Origin: Lysinibacillus contaminans | GTDB taxonomy: Bacteria > Bacillota > Bacilli > Bacillales_A > Planococcaceae | Length of the DNA stretch: 64,000 nucleotides | Reading direction: 5' to 3' | NCBI RefSeq assembly: GCF_001278945.1 | Contig: NZ_LGRV01000003.1 | Coordinates: 1,426,001-1,490,000, forward strand | Part shown: one piece after another, positions 44,593-51,758 of the stretch | Numbering within the stretch: position 1 is the first letter of the stretch | Layout of the letters: every line of letters begins with the position of its first letter | The notes under the pieces: generated by a model | Told to the model about the DNA's origin: nothing | The model's database searches: none | Seen by the model: only the letters and a program-made list of their open reading frames with translations | Program-made: the position numbers and the translations under genes

Positions 44593-45194
44593 TACGTGTC
44601 ATATTAGCTGAAGATCAACAAATGTTACGTGGTGCCTTAACATCATTATTGTCATTCGAGTCCGATATCCAAGTAATTGCAGAAGTAGCAGATGGTCAAA
44701 AAGCTTGGGAAGTTATACAAAGAGAAGTACCTGACGTTTGTATATTAGATATTGAAATGCCCTATCTCACTGGACTTGAACTTGCTGAAAAGATCAAAGT
44801 TGCTCATTTACCTTGTAAAGTTATGATTGTTACTACTTTTGCACGACCTGGATATTTACAAAAAGCGATGGATTGTGATGTAAATGGTTATTTGTTGAAG
44901 GATGAACCTATTGATTACTTGATAGAAGCAATACGAAAAGTAAACAACGGAGAAAAGGTTGTCAGTAGAGATTTGGCTGCTACTTTATTTATGAAAGAAT
45001 TAAACCCACTAAACGAACGAGAAATCGCTGTTCTAGAACTTGTCAAAGAAGGTTTAACAACAAATGAAATAAGCAAAAAATTATTTCTAACAAAAGGAAC
45101 TATTCGAAACTATTTATCAACCTCTATTCAAAAGCTCCATGTAGAATCCAGGCAACAAGCTGTTAATACTGCAAGTGATAAGGGCTGGATTTAA
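44589..45194 (+). CDS. NarL/LuxR-type response regulator (DesR-like)
   Basis: A 201-residue regulator: receiver domain (1-120) with AEDQQML and phospho-acceptor Asp54 in CILDIEMP, Thr in IVTTFARPGYLQKA and Lys in LLKDEP; LuxR-type helix-turn-helix (about 138-200) with LNEREIAVLELVKEGLTTNE and TIRNYLSTSIQKL. It strongly resembles DesR, the membrane-fluidity regulator, but no fatty acid desaturase gene is near. GGAGG precedes the start. Probable target: the DUF418 operon itself. Confidence 0.9.
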   Translation: MIRVILAEDQQMLRGALTSLLSFESDIQVIAEVADGQKAWEVIQREVPDVCILDIEMPYLTGLELAEKIKVAHLPCKVMIVTTFARPGYLQKAMDCDVNGYLLKDEPIDYLIEAIRKVNNGEKVVSRDLAATLFMKELNPLNEREIAVLELVKEGLTTNEISKKLFLTKGTIRNYLSTSIQKLHVESRQQAVNTASDKGWI

Positions 45195-45404
45195 TAGGCT
45201 TATACATAATAATCTATTCAGTTGTTGCCGATTTAAGAGCATTTCTGATTTCGAAAAGCGAAATGATTAGAGGACTAGATTTTAAAAAAAGGAGTGGCTA
45301 CTAATTCAAAGCGATGATGGAAATTGGCTAAAACACTTGGTCTTATTGGTATTAATTCAAGAATAGTTAATCAGCACGTGTGGTAAACTATAAATCTCTT
45401 TTAG

Positions 45405-45442
45405 GAAAAAAAACCCAGCAACCCTCTGAATTGCTGGGTTTG
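45405..45442 (-). terminator. terminator of the 60-residue protein gene
   Basis: On the minus strand AAACCCAGCAA...TTGCTGGGTTTTTTT, eight bases past the stop. Confidence 0.88.
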
Positions 45443-45449
45443 CTCTGTT

Positions 45450-45632
45450 TTATCCGATTAATTCTTTTCTTACATTTTTATATGCCGTATGAAGATCAGT
45501 TTGATGTGCCTCATCTTGCCCACCGAGCTGTTCAAAAAGTTCCTTTAATGTTTTTCTAGCTCCATCAAACTGCTTTTGCATAATTTCATTTTTGAAAAGA
45601 TTTTCATAGTATTCGATTACCTGTGGATTCAT
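45450..45632 (-). CDS. small helical protein under B12-riboswitch control, unknown
   Basis: A 60-residue cytoplasmic protein beginning MNPQVIEYYENLFKNEIMQK. It is charged and predicted almost wholly helical; there is no Cys, no metal motif and no membrane span. I do not recognise a family. GGAG lies eight bases before ATG 45632, and the longer frame to 45668 would run into the leader terminator. It is the only gene following the cobalamin riboswitch at 45860-46016 and is closed by its own terminator, so its expression should rise when B12 is scarce. Confidence 0.75.
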   Translation of the reverse strand: MNPQVIEYYENLFKNEIMQKQFDGARKTLKELFEQLGGQDEAHQTDLHTAYKNVRKELIG

Positions 45633-45657
45633 GTGTACCACTCCTTCAATTTTAGCA

Positions 45658-45690
45658 TAAAAAAACATCTTCCCTTTTTAGAAAGATGCC
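45658..45690 (-). terminator. leader terminator between riboswitch and the small gene
   Basis: On the minus strand GCATCTTTC...GGGAAGATG and seven T, 26 bases upstream of the start at 45632. It is the likely on/off element of the riboswitch. Confidence 0.8.
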
Positions 45691-45815
45691 TACCATGACA
45701 AATACACGACATAATACGTCGATTGCCACGATGGAATAAGCTTTCTATTGTTCATAGAAGCTACCCTTTTAACAATCGTCGTACTATGAGCATGCAGAAG
45801 AATTTCTTCGGTCAC
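45690..45815 (-). CDS. possible 41-codon leader ORF
   Basis: Begins GTGACC behind AGGAGGTG and runs 41 codons into the leader terminator. A shorter ORF in the metE leader also begins GTGACC after a similar site. It may be a leader peptide or chance; the conserved stretch around the start is better supported than the product. Confidence 0.25.
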   Translation of the reverse strand: MTEEILLHAHSTTIVKRVASMNNRKLIPSWQSTYYVVYLSW

Positions 45816-45859
45816 ACTCAACACCTCCTATCCTCGTAGGCCTTTTGGTTGTACTAAAT

Positions 45860-46016
45860 AAAGGCAGGTCTCCTGGCTTATGTTCATCACACCTTTCACC
45901 TTCCCATTACTTTTTGTAACAGTGGTTTTTGAAAAGTGCTCCCATTTACAGTTGCGGGACAGCGTCGGAATTTCACCGATCTTCCCTTTTAAACAAACCC
46001 AAAACTGAGTTTGTAC
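45860..46016 (-). promoter_or_regulatory. cobalamin riboswitch 1 (upstream of the 60-residue gene)
   Basis: On the minus strand the conserved elements occur in order: AAAAGGGAAGATCGGTGAAA, TTCCGACGCTGTCCCGCAAC, TGTAA, the GAGCAC and AACCACTG segments, and the B12 box AGCCAGGAGACCTGCC. A transcription terminator follows at 45658-45690. The element lies directly downstream of the metE terminator and is clearly a second copy of the metE leader. Confidence 0.95.
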
Positions 46017-46097
46017 CTTTATCTTTTTATTCCGTTTTTATTATTATAGCATAGTACCTGGTATTAAAAATTTAGAAATACTGGTATATAAAGAGAA

Positions 46098-46132
46098 AAT
46101 TGACCTTCTGTAAGAAAGTCAATTTTTTCTTA
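46098..46132 (-). terminator. terminator of metE
   Basis: On the minus strand AAAATTGACTTTCT and AGAAGGTCAATTTT pair with one mismatch, next to the metE stop codon. Confidence 0.8.
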
Positions 46133-48427
46133 TTAACGAGTTGATTGTTGTACTTGTTGACGTAGTGTTTTTGCAGCCGCTACCATATGAGCAAGTGCCG
46201 CAACAGTTTCTGGTTCTTTACGTGTTTTTAAACCGCAGTCTGGATTGACCCAAAACTGATTTTTCGTTAACACCTGTAAGCTATCTTGCATAATCGTTAG
46301 CATTTCTTCTTCACTTGGCACACGTGGACTATGGATATCATAGACACCTAACCCAATGCCTTTTTCGTATGGATTATTTTGAAGCGAAGAAATCAGCTCA
46401 CCGTGACTGCGAGACGTTTCAATCGAAATGACGTCTGCATCTAACGCACTAATCGGCTCGATAAAATCATTAAACTCACAATAGCACATATGTGTATGGA
46501 TTTGTGTTTCATCCTTCACGCTAGCTGTTGAAAGCTTAAATGCTTTAACCGTCCAATCCAAATACTCACCCCAGTTCTCTTTACGAAGTGGTAATCCTTC
46601 ACGTAAGGCTGGCTCGTCGACTTGAATGATTGCAATCCCTGCCGCTTCAAGTGCCTCAACCTCTTTACGGAGGGCAAGTGCAATTTGATAGGTCACATCT
46701 TTGCGTGAAAGATCATCACGTACGAAAGACCAGTTTAAAATTGTAACAGGGCCAGTTAGCATTCCTTTTACATAACGGTTCGTTAAGTTTTGTGCGTATG
46801 CTGTTTCTTTTACTGTCATCGGTGTTTCCCACGCAACATCTCCGTAAATAATCGGTGGCTTCACACCGCGAGAACCGTATGATACAACCCATGCCTTCTC
46901 TGTGAAAGCAAAGCCTGTGAGTTTTTCACCAAAGTATTCCACCATATCTGTCCGTTCAAATTCGCCGTGTACGAGTACATCAATATCAAGTTCTTCTTGA
47001 ATGCCAATCCAGCGCTTTGTCTCTTCCTCTACAAAGGTTGCATATACTTCATCTGACAGCTGTTTTTTCCGCCATGCACTGCGCGTACGCTTCACTTCAT
47101 CAGATTGTGGGAAGCTACCAATCGTTGTCGTTGGGAAAAGCGGTAGCTGTAATGCTTCTTGTTGAATCGTTTGACGTGATTTAAAATCTTTTTGGCGTTC
47201 AAAATCTTCTGGCACCACACTTTGAACTGCATTTTGAATGGCTTTATTATTACGAACTGGATGTTTTTTTAACGCTTCAATAGCCTTCATGCTTTCAGAA
47301 ATTGTCTTATTCGTAGCATGATTCTTTTCTTGAACATATTTCGTTATTTCTGAGATTTCTACTAATTTTTCATCTGCGAATGCGAGTGCATTTTTCAATA
47401 CGGGATCTAGTTTTGTTTCAAGTGCTGTTGTAATTGGTACATGCTGTAGGCTACATGAAGACTGAATCCATATTTCCTTAGCACCACTTAGTTGTTCAAT
47501 AGCTTTGACTGTCGTACTTACTTCTGCTAAATTCGCACGCCAAATATCTCGCCCATTAATGACACCTGCTGCTAATACTTTATCTTGAGGGAAGCCGAAT
47601 TGACGAAGCGCCTCCATATTTTTGTCATAGCCATGTACAAAGTCTAAACCAATTCCTTGCACAGGTAATGCTGTCAACGCTTCATAGGCAGATAATGATT
47701 CAAAATACGTTTGCAACATAATTTTCGCCTTTGGAACAGCAGCTGTTAATTGTGTGTATATTTCCTGTACGAGCTTCACCTCTGCCTCGTCTAATGTTGT
47801 GACAAGTGATGGCTCTTCTAATTGAATCCATTGTGCTCCGGCATCGACTAACTCCTGAATGACCTGTGCATAGAGTGGTAATAGCGCTAAAATAAATGTT
47901 ACTTGTGAAATTTTGTCATAACCTTTTGTCAACTTACAAAAGGTATACGGGCCAATTATTGTTGGCTTTGCTGTAATACCAAACACTTCTTTTGCCTCTA
48001 GGAAATCAGCTAGAATTTTATTTTCAGTCAACTGGAGTGCTTGTCCTTCATATTCAGGCACAATGTAATGATAATTGGTGTTGAACCATTTCGTCATTTC
48101 ACTCGCGACCGCATTGTTGTTACCACGAGCTACTCCATAATAAGTTTGTAAATCCACTTTTCCGCCCTGCCAGTCAAAGCGTTTTGGCACTAGCCCAAAC
48201 ATTACTGCTGTATCGAGCATTCTGTCATAATACGTAAAATCCCCAACTGTTATGATGTCTAAGCCGAGACTAAGTTGCTTGTCCATACGTGCTATACGAA
48301 TATCTTTTAGTGTCTTTAAAATGTCCTCTTCTGAAAGCTCATTTCTCCAAAATGCCTCTAATGTTTTTTTCCATTCACGGTCTTCCCCAATATACGGGTA
48401 ACCAATTGCTGTACTTGTATACGTCAT
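46133..48427 (-). CDS. metE: MetE, cobalamin-independent methionine synthase
   Basis: A 764-residue enzyme that moves a methyl group from 5-methyltetrahydrofolate polyglutamate to homocysteine without B12. N-terminal barrel (about 1-380) and C-terminal catalytic barrel (about 420-760) are both complete. Zinc ligands are visible in HTHMCYCEF (about residue 645) and the Cys of VNPDCGLKTR (about 730); TTIGSFPQ marks the start of the second barrel. AAGGGAGAG precedes the ATG. It is repressed by B12 through the riboswitch upstream, which fits an organism that can also use a B12-dependent synthase. Confidence 0.97.
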   Translation of the reverse strand: MTYTSTAIGYPYIGEDREWKKTLEAFWRNELSEEDILKTLKDIRIARMDKQLSLGLDIITVGDFTYYDRMLDTAVMFGLVPKRFDWQGGKVDLQTYYGVARGNNNAVASEMTKWFNTNYHYIVPEYEGQALQLTENKILADFLEAKEVFGITAKPTIIGPYTFCKLTKGYDKISQVTFILALLPLYAQVIQELVDAGAQWIQLEEPSLVTTLDEAEVKLVQEIYTQLTAAVPKAKIMLQTYFESLSAYEALTALPVQGIGLDFVHGYDKNMEALRQFGFPQDKVLAAGVINGRDIWRANLAEVSTTVKAIEQLSGAKEIWIQSSCSLQHVPITTALETKLDPVLKNALAFADEKLVEISEITKYVQEKNHATNKTISESMKAIEALKKHPVRNNKAIQNAVQSVVPEDFERQKDFKSRQTIQQEALQLPLFPTTTIGSFPQSDEVKRTRSAWRKKQLSDEVYATFVEEETKRWIGIQEELDIDVLVHGEFERTDMVEYFGEKLTGFAFTEKAWVVSYGSRGVKPPIIYGDVAWETPMTVKETAYAQNLTNRYVKGMLTGPVTILNWSFVRDDLSRKDVTYQIALALRKEVEALEAAGIAIIQVDEPALREGLPLRKENWGEYLDWTVKAFKLSTASVKDETQIHTHMCYCEFNDFIEPISALDADVISIETSRSHGELISSLQNNPYEKGIGLGVYDIHSPRVPSEEEMLTIMQDSLQVLTKNQFWVNPDCGLKTRKEPETVAALAHMVAAAKTLRQQVQQSTR

Positions 48428-48452
48428 TTTCTTCTCTCCCTTTGTATGAAAA

Positions 48453-48486
48453 ATAAAAAAACCATTCTCCTTTTGGGAAAATGGCT
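48453..48486 (-). terminator. leader terminator of metE
   Basis: On the minus strand CCATTTTCCC...GGAGAATGG is followed by seven T, 26 bases before the metE start. It is the expression platform of the riboswitch. Confidence 0.8.
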
Positions 48487-48550
48487 GTTCAATGTATAGT
48501 AAAATTAGCTATAACGAAAAGATACGAAATTCATTCAAAAATCGTAATGT

Positions 48551-48612
48551 TCAATCGTTTTCGCACAGTGCCGATACGGTCACATTTCACCACCTATTTC
48601 CTCGTAGGTTAT
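48551..48612 (-). other. conserved leader block with mini-ORF
   Basis: Just beyond the aptamer both leaders carry CCTACGAGGA, a TAGG-GGTG ribosome-site-like stretch and TGTGACC. In this copy ATG-TGA (start directly followed by stop) or a ten-codon GTGACC ORF ending at 48551 is possible. The counterpart lies at 45809-45842. Confidence 0.35.
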
Positions 48613-48629
48613 TTGGTGTGTACTAGATA

Positions 48630-48778
48630 TTGGCAGGTCTCCTGGCTTGTCATCAACACGCCTCACTGCCTTCCCAGTTTCCCAGTGGCTTTCGTGATTT
48701 GCTCCGACTTACAGTTGCGGGACAGCGCCGGATTCACACCGACTTCCCTTTTAAGCCAACCATATAGTTGGCACCAAC
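48630..48778 (-). promoter_or_regulatory. cobalamin riboswitch 2 (upstream of metE)
   Basis: On the minus strand AAAAGGGAAGTCGGTGTGAA, TCCGGCGCTGTCCCGCAACT, GTAAGTCGGAGC, AAGCCACTGG and the B12 box AGCCAGGAGACCTGCC appear in order. All core elements of the class are present. It ends about 200 bases before metE. Confidence 0.97.
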
Positions 48779-48889
48779 TCTTACACATTATTCATTTATG
48801 TTATTACTATAGCATATATTTTCAGAAAAGTATAAATAATTATTTTTTATAGAAATGTTGTTCCTCCGACCATTCAATTGACTCTTCAT

Positions 48890-49498
48890 TCAAAAATTTT
48901 CTATATTTTTTTTCATTAAATTTGCTACTTGTTTAGCATATATTTGCGGTGATTGCATTAACCCTTCAATTGCATTTTGCTGACGTTGCACAGGGTGATG
49001 CTGATTCATTTTCCATTTCCCTTCAATTGTTTCAATAAGTACTTCGACACCAACAATCCCGTTCATCATGCCATTAATAGCTTTAACATCAAAATTACCC
49101 TTCCATGGATTCGGCTCAAATTGCTCATTAAAATGAGTGGTCTTTTCCAGTATTTCTTGCAGACGCTCAATATCTTTTACAATTTTGACCTTCCCTATTA
49201 CGTGGACTGCCGTGTAATTCCATGTAGGCACTGTATTTTCTTCCTTATACCATGTGGGCGAAATATAGGCATGTGGACCATGGAAGACCACTAAAACCTG
49301 TTGCCCATCGAGTAGTTGCCAATGTGGATTTGCTTTAGCGAAATGACTCACCAAACAATCCTGTTCAACTACAAACGGCAAATGCGTTGCAAACGGCGCA
49401 TCGTTTATTTGCGAAAATAATACGCCAAAACTATTTTGCTCTATAAAATTTATCAATTTTTCTCTGTCTGTTTCTTTAAATGCTTTCGGTATGTACAT
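48890..49498 (-). CDS. paiB: PaiB-like FMN-binding negative regulator
   Basis: A 202-residue flavin-split-barrel protein of the PaiB family, known in B. subtilis as a negative influence on protease synthesis and sporulation. It starts MYIPKAFKETDREKLINFIE, with the family segments NDAPFATHLPFVV and the FHGPHAYISPTWY motif near residue 75. The start is set at ATG 49498 since AGGGAG lies nine bases before it. The broken tautomerase gene ends two bases upstream (TAATATG), so the two were co-transcribed. Confidence 0.85.
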   Translation of the reverse strand: MYIPKAFKETDREKLINFIEQNSFGVLFSQINDAPFATHLPFVVEQDCLVSHFAKANPHWQLLDGQQVLVVFHGPHAYISPTWYKEENTVPTWNYTAVHVIGKVKIVKDIERLQEILEKTTHFNEQFEPNPWKGNFDVKAINGMMNGIVGVEVLIETIEGKWKMNQHHPVQRQQNAIEGLMQSPQIYAKQVANLMKKNIENF

Positions 49499-49499
49499 A

Positions 49500-49716
49500 T
49501 TATCCCACTCCCTTTTTCTTACAGCCGTCACCAAATTTTACAGCATGAAGTTCATCACCTGAAGCCCACTTTTCTCTTTCATATTCATTAAAAATGACAG
49601 TGCCCCCCCTCTTTTACATTGAATGTTTGTACAACTTCTCTCGTAACACTTGCCACAAACTGTTGCTTTTGCACAATTGTTCGACCTTTCGCCATTTCCA
49701 CCGTAATAATCGGCAT
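49500..49716 (-). pseudogene. 4-oxalocrotonate tautomerase-like gene, frameshifted at a G7 run
   Basis: ATG 49716 behind GGGGAGGA starts MPIITVEMAKGRTIVQKQQF, a tautomerase N-terminus with the catalytic Pro after the initiator Met. At a run of seven G (49603-49609) the frame shifts and stops a few codons later. With six G it would continue GGTVIFNEYEREKWASGDE and end at the TAA touching paiB, giving about 71 residues, the normal size. The gene is therefore off as written; slippage at the run, or an assembly error, could restore it. Confidence 0.75.
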
Positions 49717-49818
49717 ATATCCTCCCCTCTCTTACTTCTTATAATACATTTTAACTTTTATAAATATTCAGATAAATAATCCGATATTAAATTTATCACA
49801 CGAAAAAAGGAGACAAAT

Positions 49819-50625
49819 ATGAAAAATCGGACAGTTCTACTAACAGGTGCTAGCGAAGGCATTGGCTACGAACTAGCGAAAATCTTTGCGGCAAAAGGCA
49901 ATAAACTTATTTTGGTTGCACGTAATCGTCAAAAGCTACTTGAAGTGCAAACAGAACTTGGTCAACAAACTGAAGTGATGATTATTGAGAAAGACTTATC
50001 TCACATTGATGCAGCTCAGCAACTCTATCATGAAATAAAGGCAGCAAATCTACAAATTGATGTGCTCATAAATAATGCAGGTGCCGGACTGCAAGGTCAT
50101 TTTCACCAATTACCCGAACAAGAGCAGCTTCGCATGATTCAGTTGAATATTACAACACTTACACAGCTCACTCACTTGTGCTTACAGGATATGATTCATA
50201 ACGGCTATGGCCGTATTATGAATATTGCCTCCATTTCTTCTTTTATTGCTACACCAAGCATGGCAGTATACGGTGCAACGAAAGCCTATGTGTTATTTTT
50301 TTCAGAGGCATTAAACACAGAACTCCGGAACAAAGGTGATTTTGCTGTAACAGCTATTTGTCCTGGGCCTACAAAAACAAATTTCGCAACGAATGGTGAC
50401 ATGGCACAACTTGGTGAACTAGTAAATCTAGTCGGTGTTCAACCAGAAAAGGTCGCTGCGATTTCTTATAATTCCCTTGCAAAGAAAAAATCTTTAAATA
50501 TCCCTGGCAAACGATATAGGTTTCTCTTATTGGCGGCAAATTTATTACCGAGAAGGATAATACAGTTGATCATTGCAGCAGTTACATTGAAAAAACAACC
50601 TAATGGCGCTTCCAAAGTTATCTGA
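49819..50625 (+). CDS. short-chain dehydrogenase (DltE/YqjQ-like)
   Basis: A 268-residue SDR: cofactor motif TGASEGIG near residue 8, NNAG near 88, Ser in NIASISS near 136 and YGATK near residue 153. An Arg after beta-2 (LVARNRQK) suggests NADP(H). The last 40 residues are hydrophobic and basic, perhaps for membrane contact. AAAGGAG precedes the ATG. A TetR gene and a broken membrane gene follow. Confidence 0.88.
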   Translation: MKNRTVLLTGASEGIGYELAKIFAAKGNKLILVARNRQKLLEVQTELGQQTEVMIIEKDLSHIDAAQQLYHEIKAANLQIDVLINNAGAGLQGHFHQLPEQEQLRMIQLNITTLTQLTHLCLQDMIHNGYGRIMNIASISSFIATPSMAVYGATKAYVLFFSEALNTELRNKGDFAVTAICPGPTKTNFATNGDMAQLGELVNLVGVQPEKVAAISYNSLAKKKSLNIPGKRYRFLLLAANLLPRRIIQLIIAAVTLKKQPNGASKVI

Positions 50626-50658
50626 TAGAAAAGAATTTATGTTAATTTTTTTAACAAG

Positions 50659-50678
50659 AGTTAGTTATCCAACTAACT
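50659..50678 (+). promoter_or_regulatory. candidate TetR operator
   Basis: AGTTAGTT-ATCC-AACTAACT: perfect eight-base arms, 22 bases upstream of the TetR start. Confidence 0.6.
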
Positions 50679-50699
50679 AATAAGAAAAGAGGCGATGAT

Positions 50700-51269
50700 A
50701 TGGCAAAACCTACTGGTGTGGCAAAAGGCAATTTATTAGCAGCTGCCAAGCAATGTTTGGTGGATAAGGGCATTGAAAAATTCACATTGAAAGCTGTTGC
50801 AGAACAAGCAGGTGTAACACAAGGAACCATCTACTACCATTTCAAAACGAAGGAGCAAATTTTACTAGAAATCATTCAATCGATTTGTGAAAATACTTGG
50901 GATGAGCTATTAAAAGATGATCAGCAACTAATTCAATCAGCACTCCAATCTGCGAAAAATCGTTATGAAAATAAAGATTTTTATCAGTTATTTTTCACAT
51001 TGGTTGTACTCGGGTTTAACAATCCACCAATTAAACAACAAATAGGACGAATTTTAGAGAATGAAAATGAAAGGTTGTTTAATGTACTTACGAAGTTATG
51101 GGGGAAATCCCCGATAGAAGGTGTATCAATAGCAACATGGAGTACCTTTGTTAACGCGCTTATTGATGGGATAGCCTTGCAAATTGTCATGTGTGACGAT
51201 TTCCATGAAGATTCTTTTTACAATGAATTGGAGAAAATTCTTCTTACCCTTTATCAATTAGGAAAATAA
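50700..51269 (+). CDS. TetR-family transcriptional regulator
   Basis: A 189-residue repressor. The N-terminal helix-turn-helix is clear (FTLKAVAEQAGVTQGTIYYH near residues 28-47, then FKTKEQILLE); the C-terminal ligand domain (about 60-185) is of unknown specificity. AGAGGCG precedes the ATG. It is probably autoregulated through the palindrome at 50659-50678 and may control the flanking SDR and the DUF5367 gene downstream. Confidence 0.9.
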   Translation: MAKPTGVAKGNLLAAAKQCLVDKGIEKFTLKAVAEQAGVTQGTIYYHFKTKEQILLEIIQSICENTWDELLKDDQQLIQSALQSAKNRYENKDFYQLFFTLVVLGFNNPPIKQQIGRILENENERLFNVLTKLWGKSPIEGVSIATWSTFVNALIDGIALQIVMCDDFHEDSFYNELEKILLTLYQLGK

Positions 51270-51289
51270 TTTGCGAAGGAGAAAATTCG

Positions 51290-51669
51290 ATGCGCTTCTT
51301 TTTACTATGGGGCTTTGTTGTTTGGATATCCGCAAGCGCCCTCTTTAGGTTTGCTGGGCAATATTTTTTTGTACTCGAACGGCCTATGCTAATGATTTCT
51401 TCATATATTTTAGTCATTCCGCTTATCTGGATATTGACAACCCCTATTTTTTCATTTAAAAAATTAGAGGAGGAACAAAACGTCTTCAAGCTGCAATCTG
51501 TATTGCACTACCCGGTATGCTCATAGATGCAGTAGTGCTATTATTTTTCGATAAAATCTATATAAATTTGCCTGCTGAATTAGATCGTTATTTTGCATCT
51601 TGGCTCTTATTGGCGTATGCTCTTATTCTCCTAATGGGTTTTACCAAAGATCGAAAGAAACTACTGTAA
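51290..51669 (+). pseudogene. DUF5367-like membrane protein gene, frameshifted
   Basis: The first frame (from ATG 51290, AAGGAG upstream) reads MRFFLLWGFVVWISASALFR with two spans and then falls out of frame near 51477. Another frame continues the same protein as RLQAAICIALPGMLIDAVVL, with two more spans, and ends KDRKKLL at 51669. Adding one A to the A4 run at 51477-51480 joins them into about 126 residues. The composite resembles DUF5367 proteins, often found with TetR regulators. A true mutation or a homopolymer error. Confidence 0.7.
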
Positions 51670-51688
51670 ATAGATTGAGTATTCTTAG

Positions 51689-51725
51689 AAAAAGTCTTCG
51701 TATCTTAATTGATACGAAGACTTTT
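51689..51725. terminator. bidirectional terminator
   Basis: AAAAGTCTTCGTATC and GATACGAAGACTTTT form a perfect 15-bp stem between convergent genes. Confidence 0.88.
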
Positions 51726-51758
51726 AGATTAGATTTGATTAACATCCACAAAATACTT

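Noticed and set aside
48481..48852. 123-codon plus-strand frame upstream of metE
   Set aside because: It spans the antisense of the cobalamin riboswitch and leader terminator; open only by chance.
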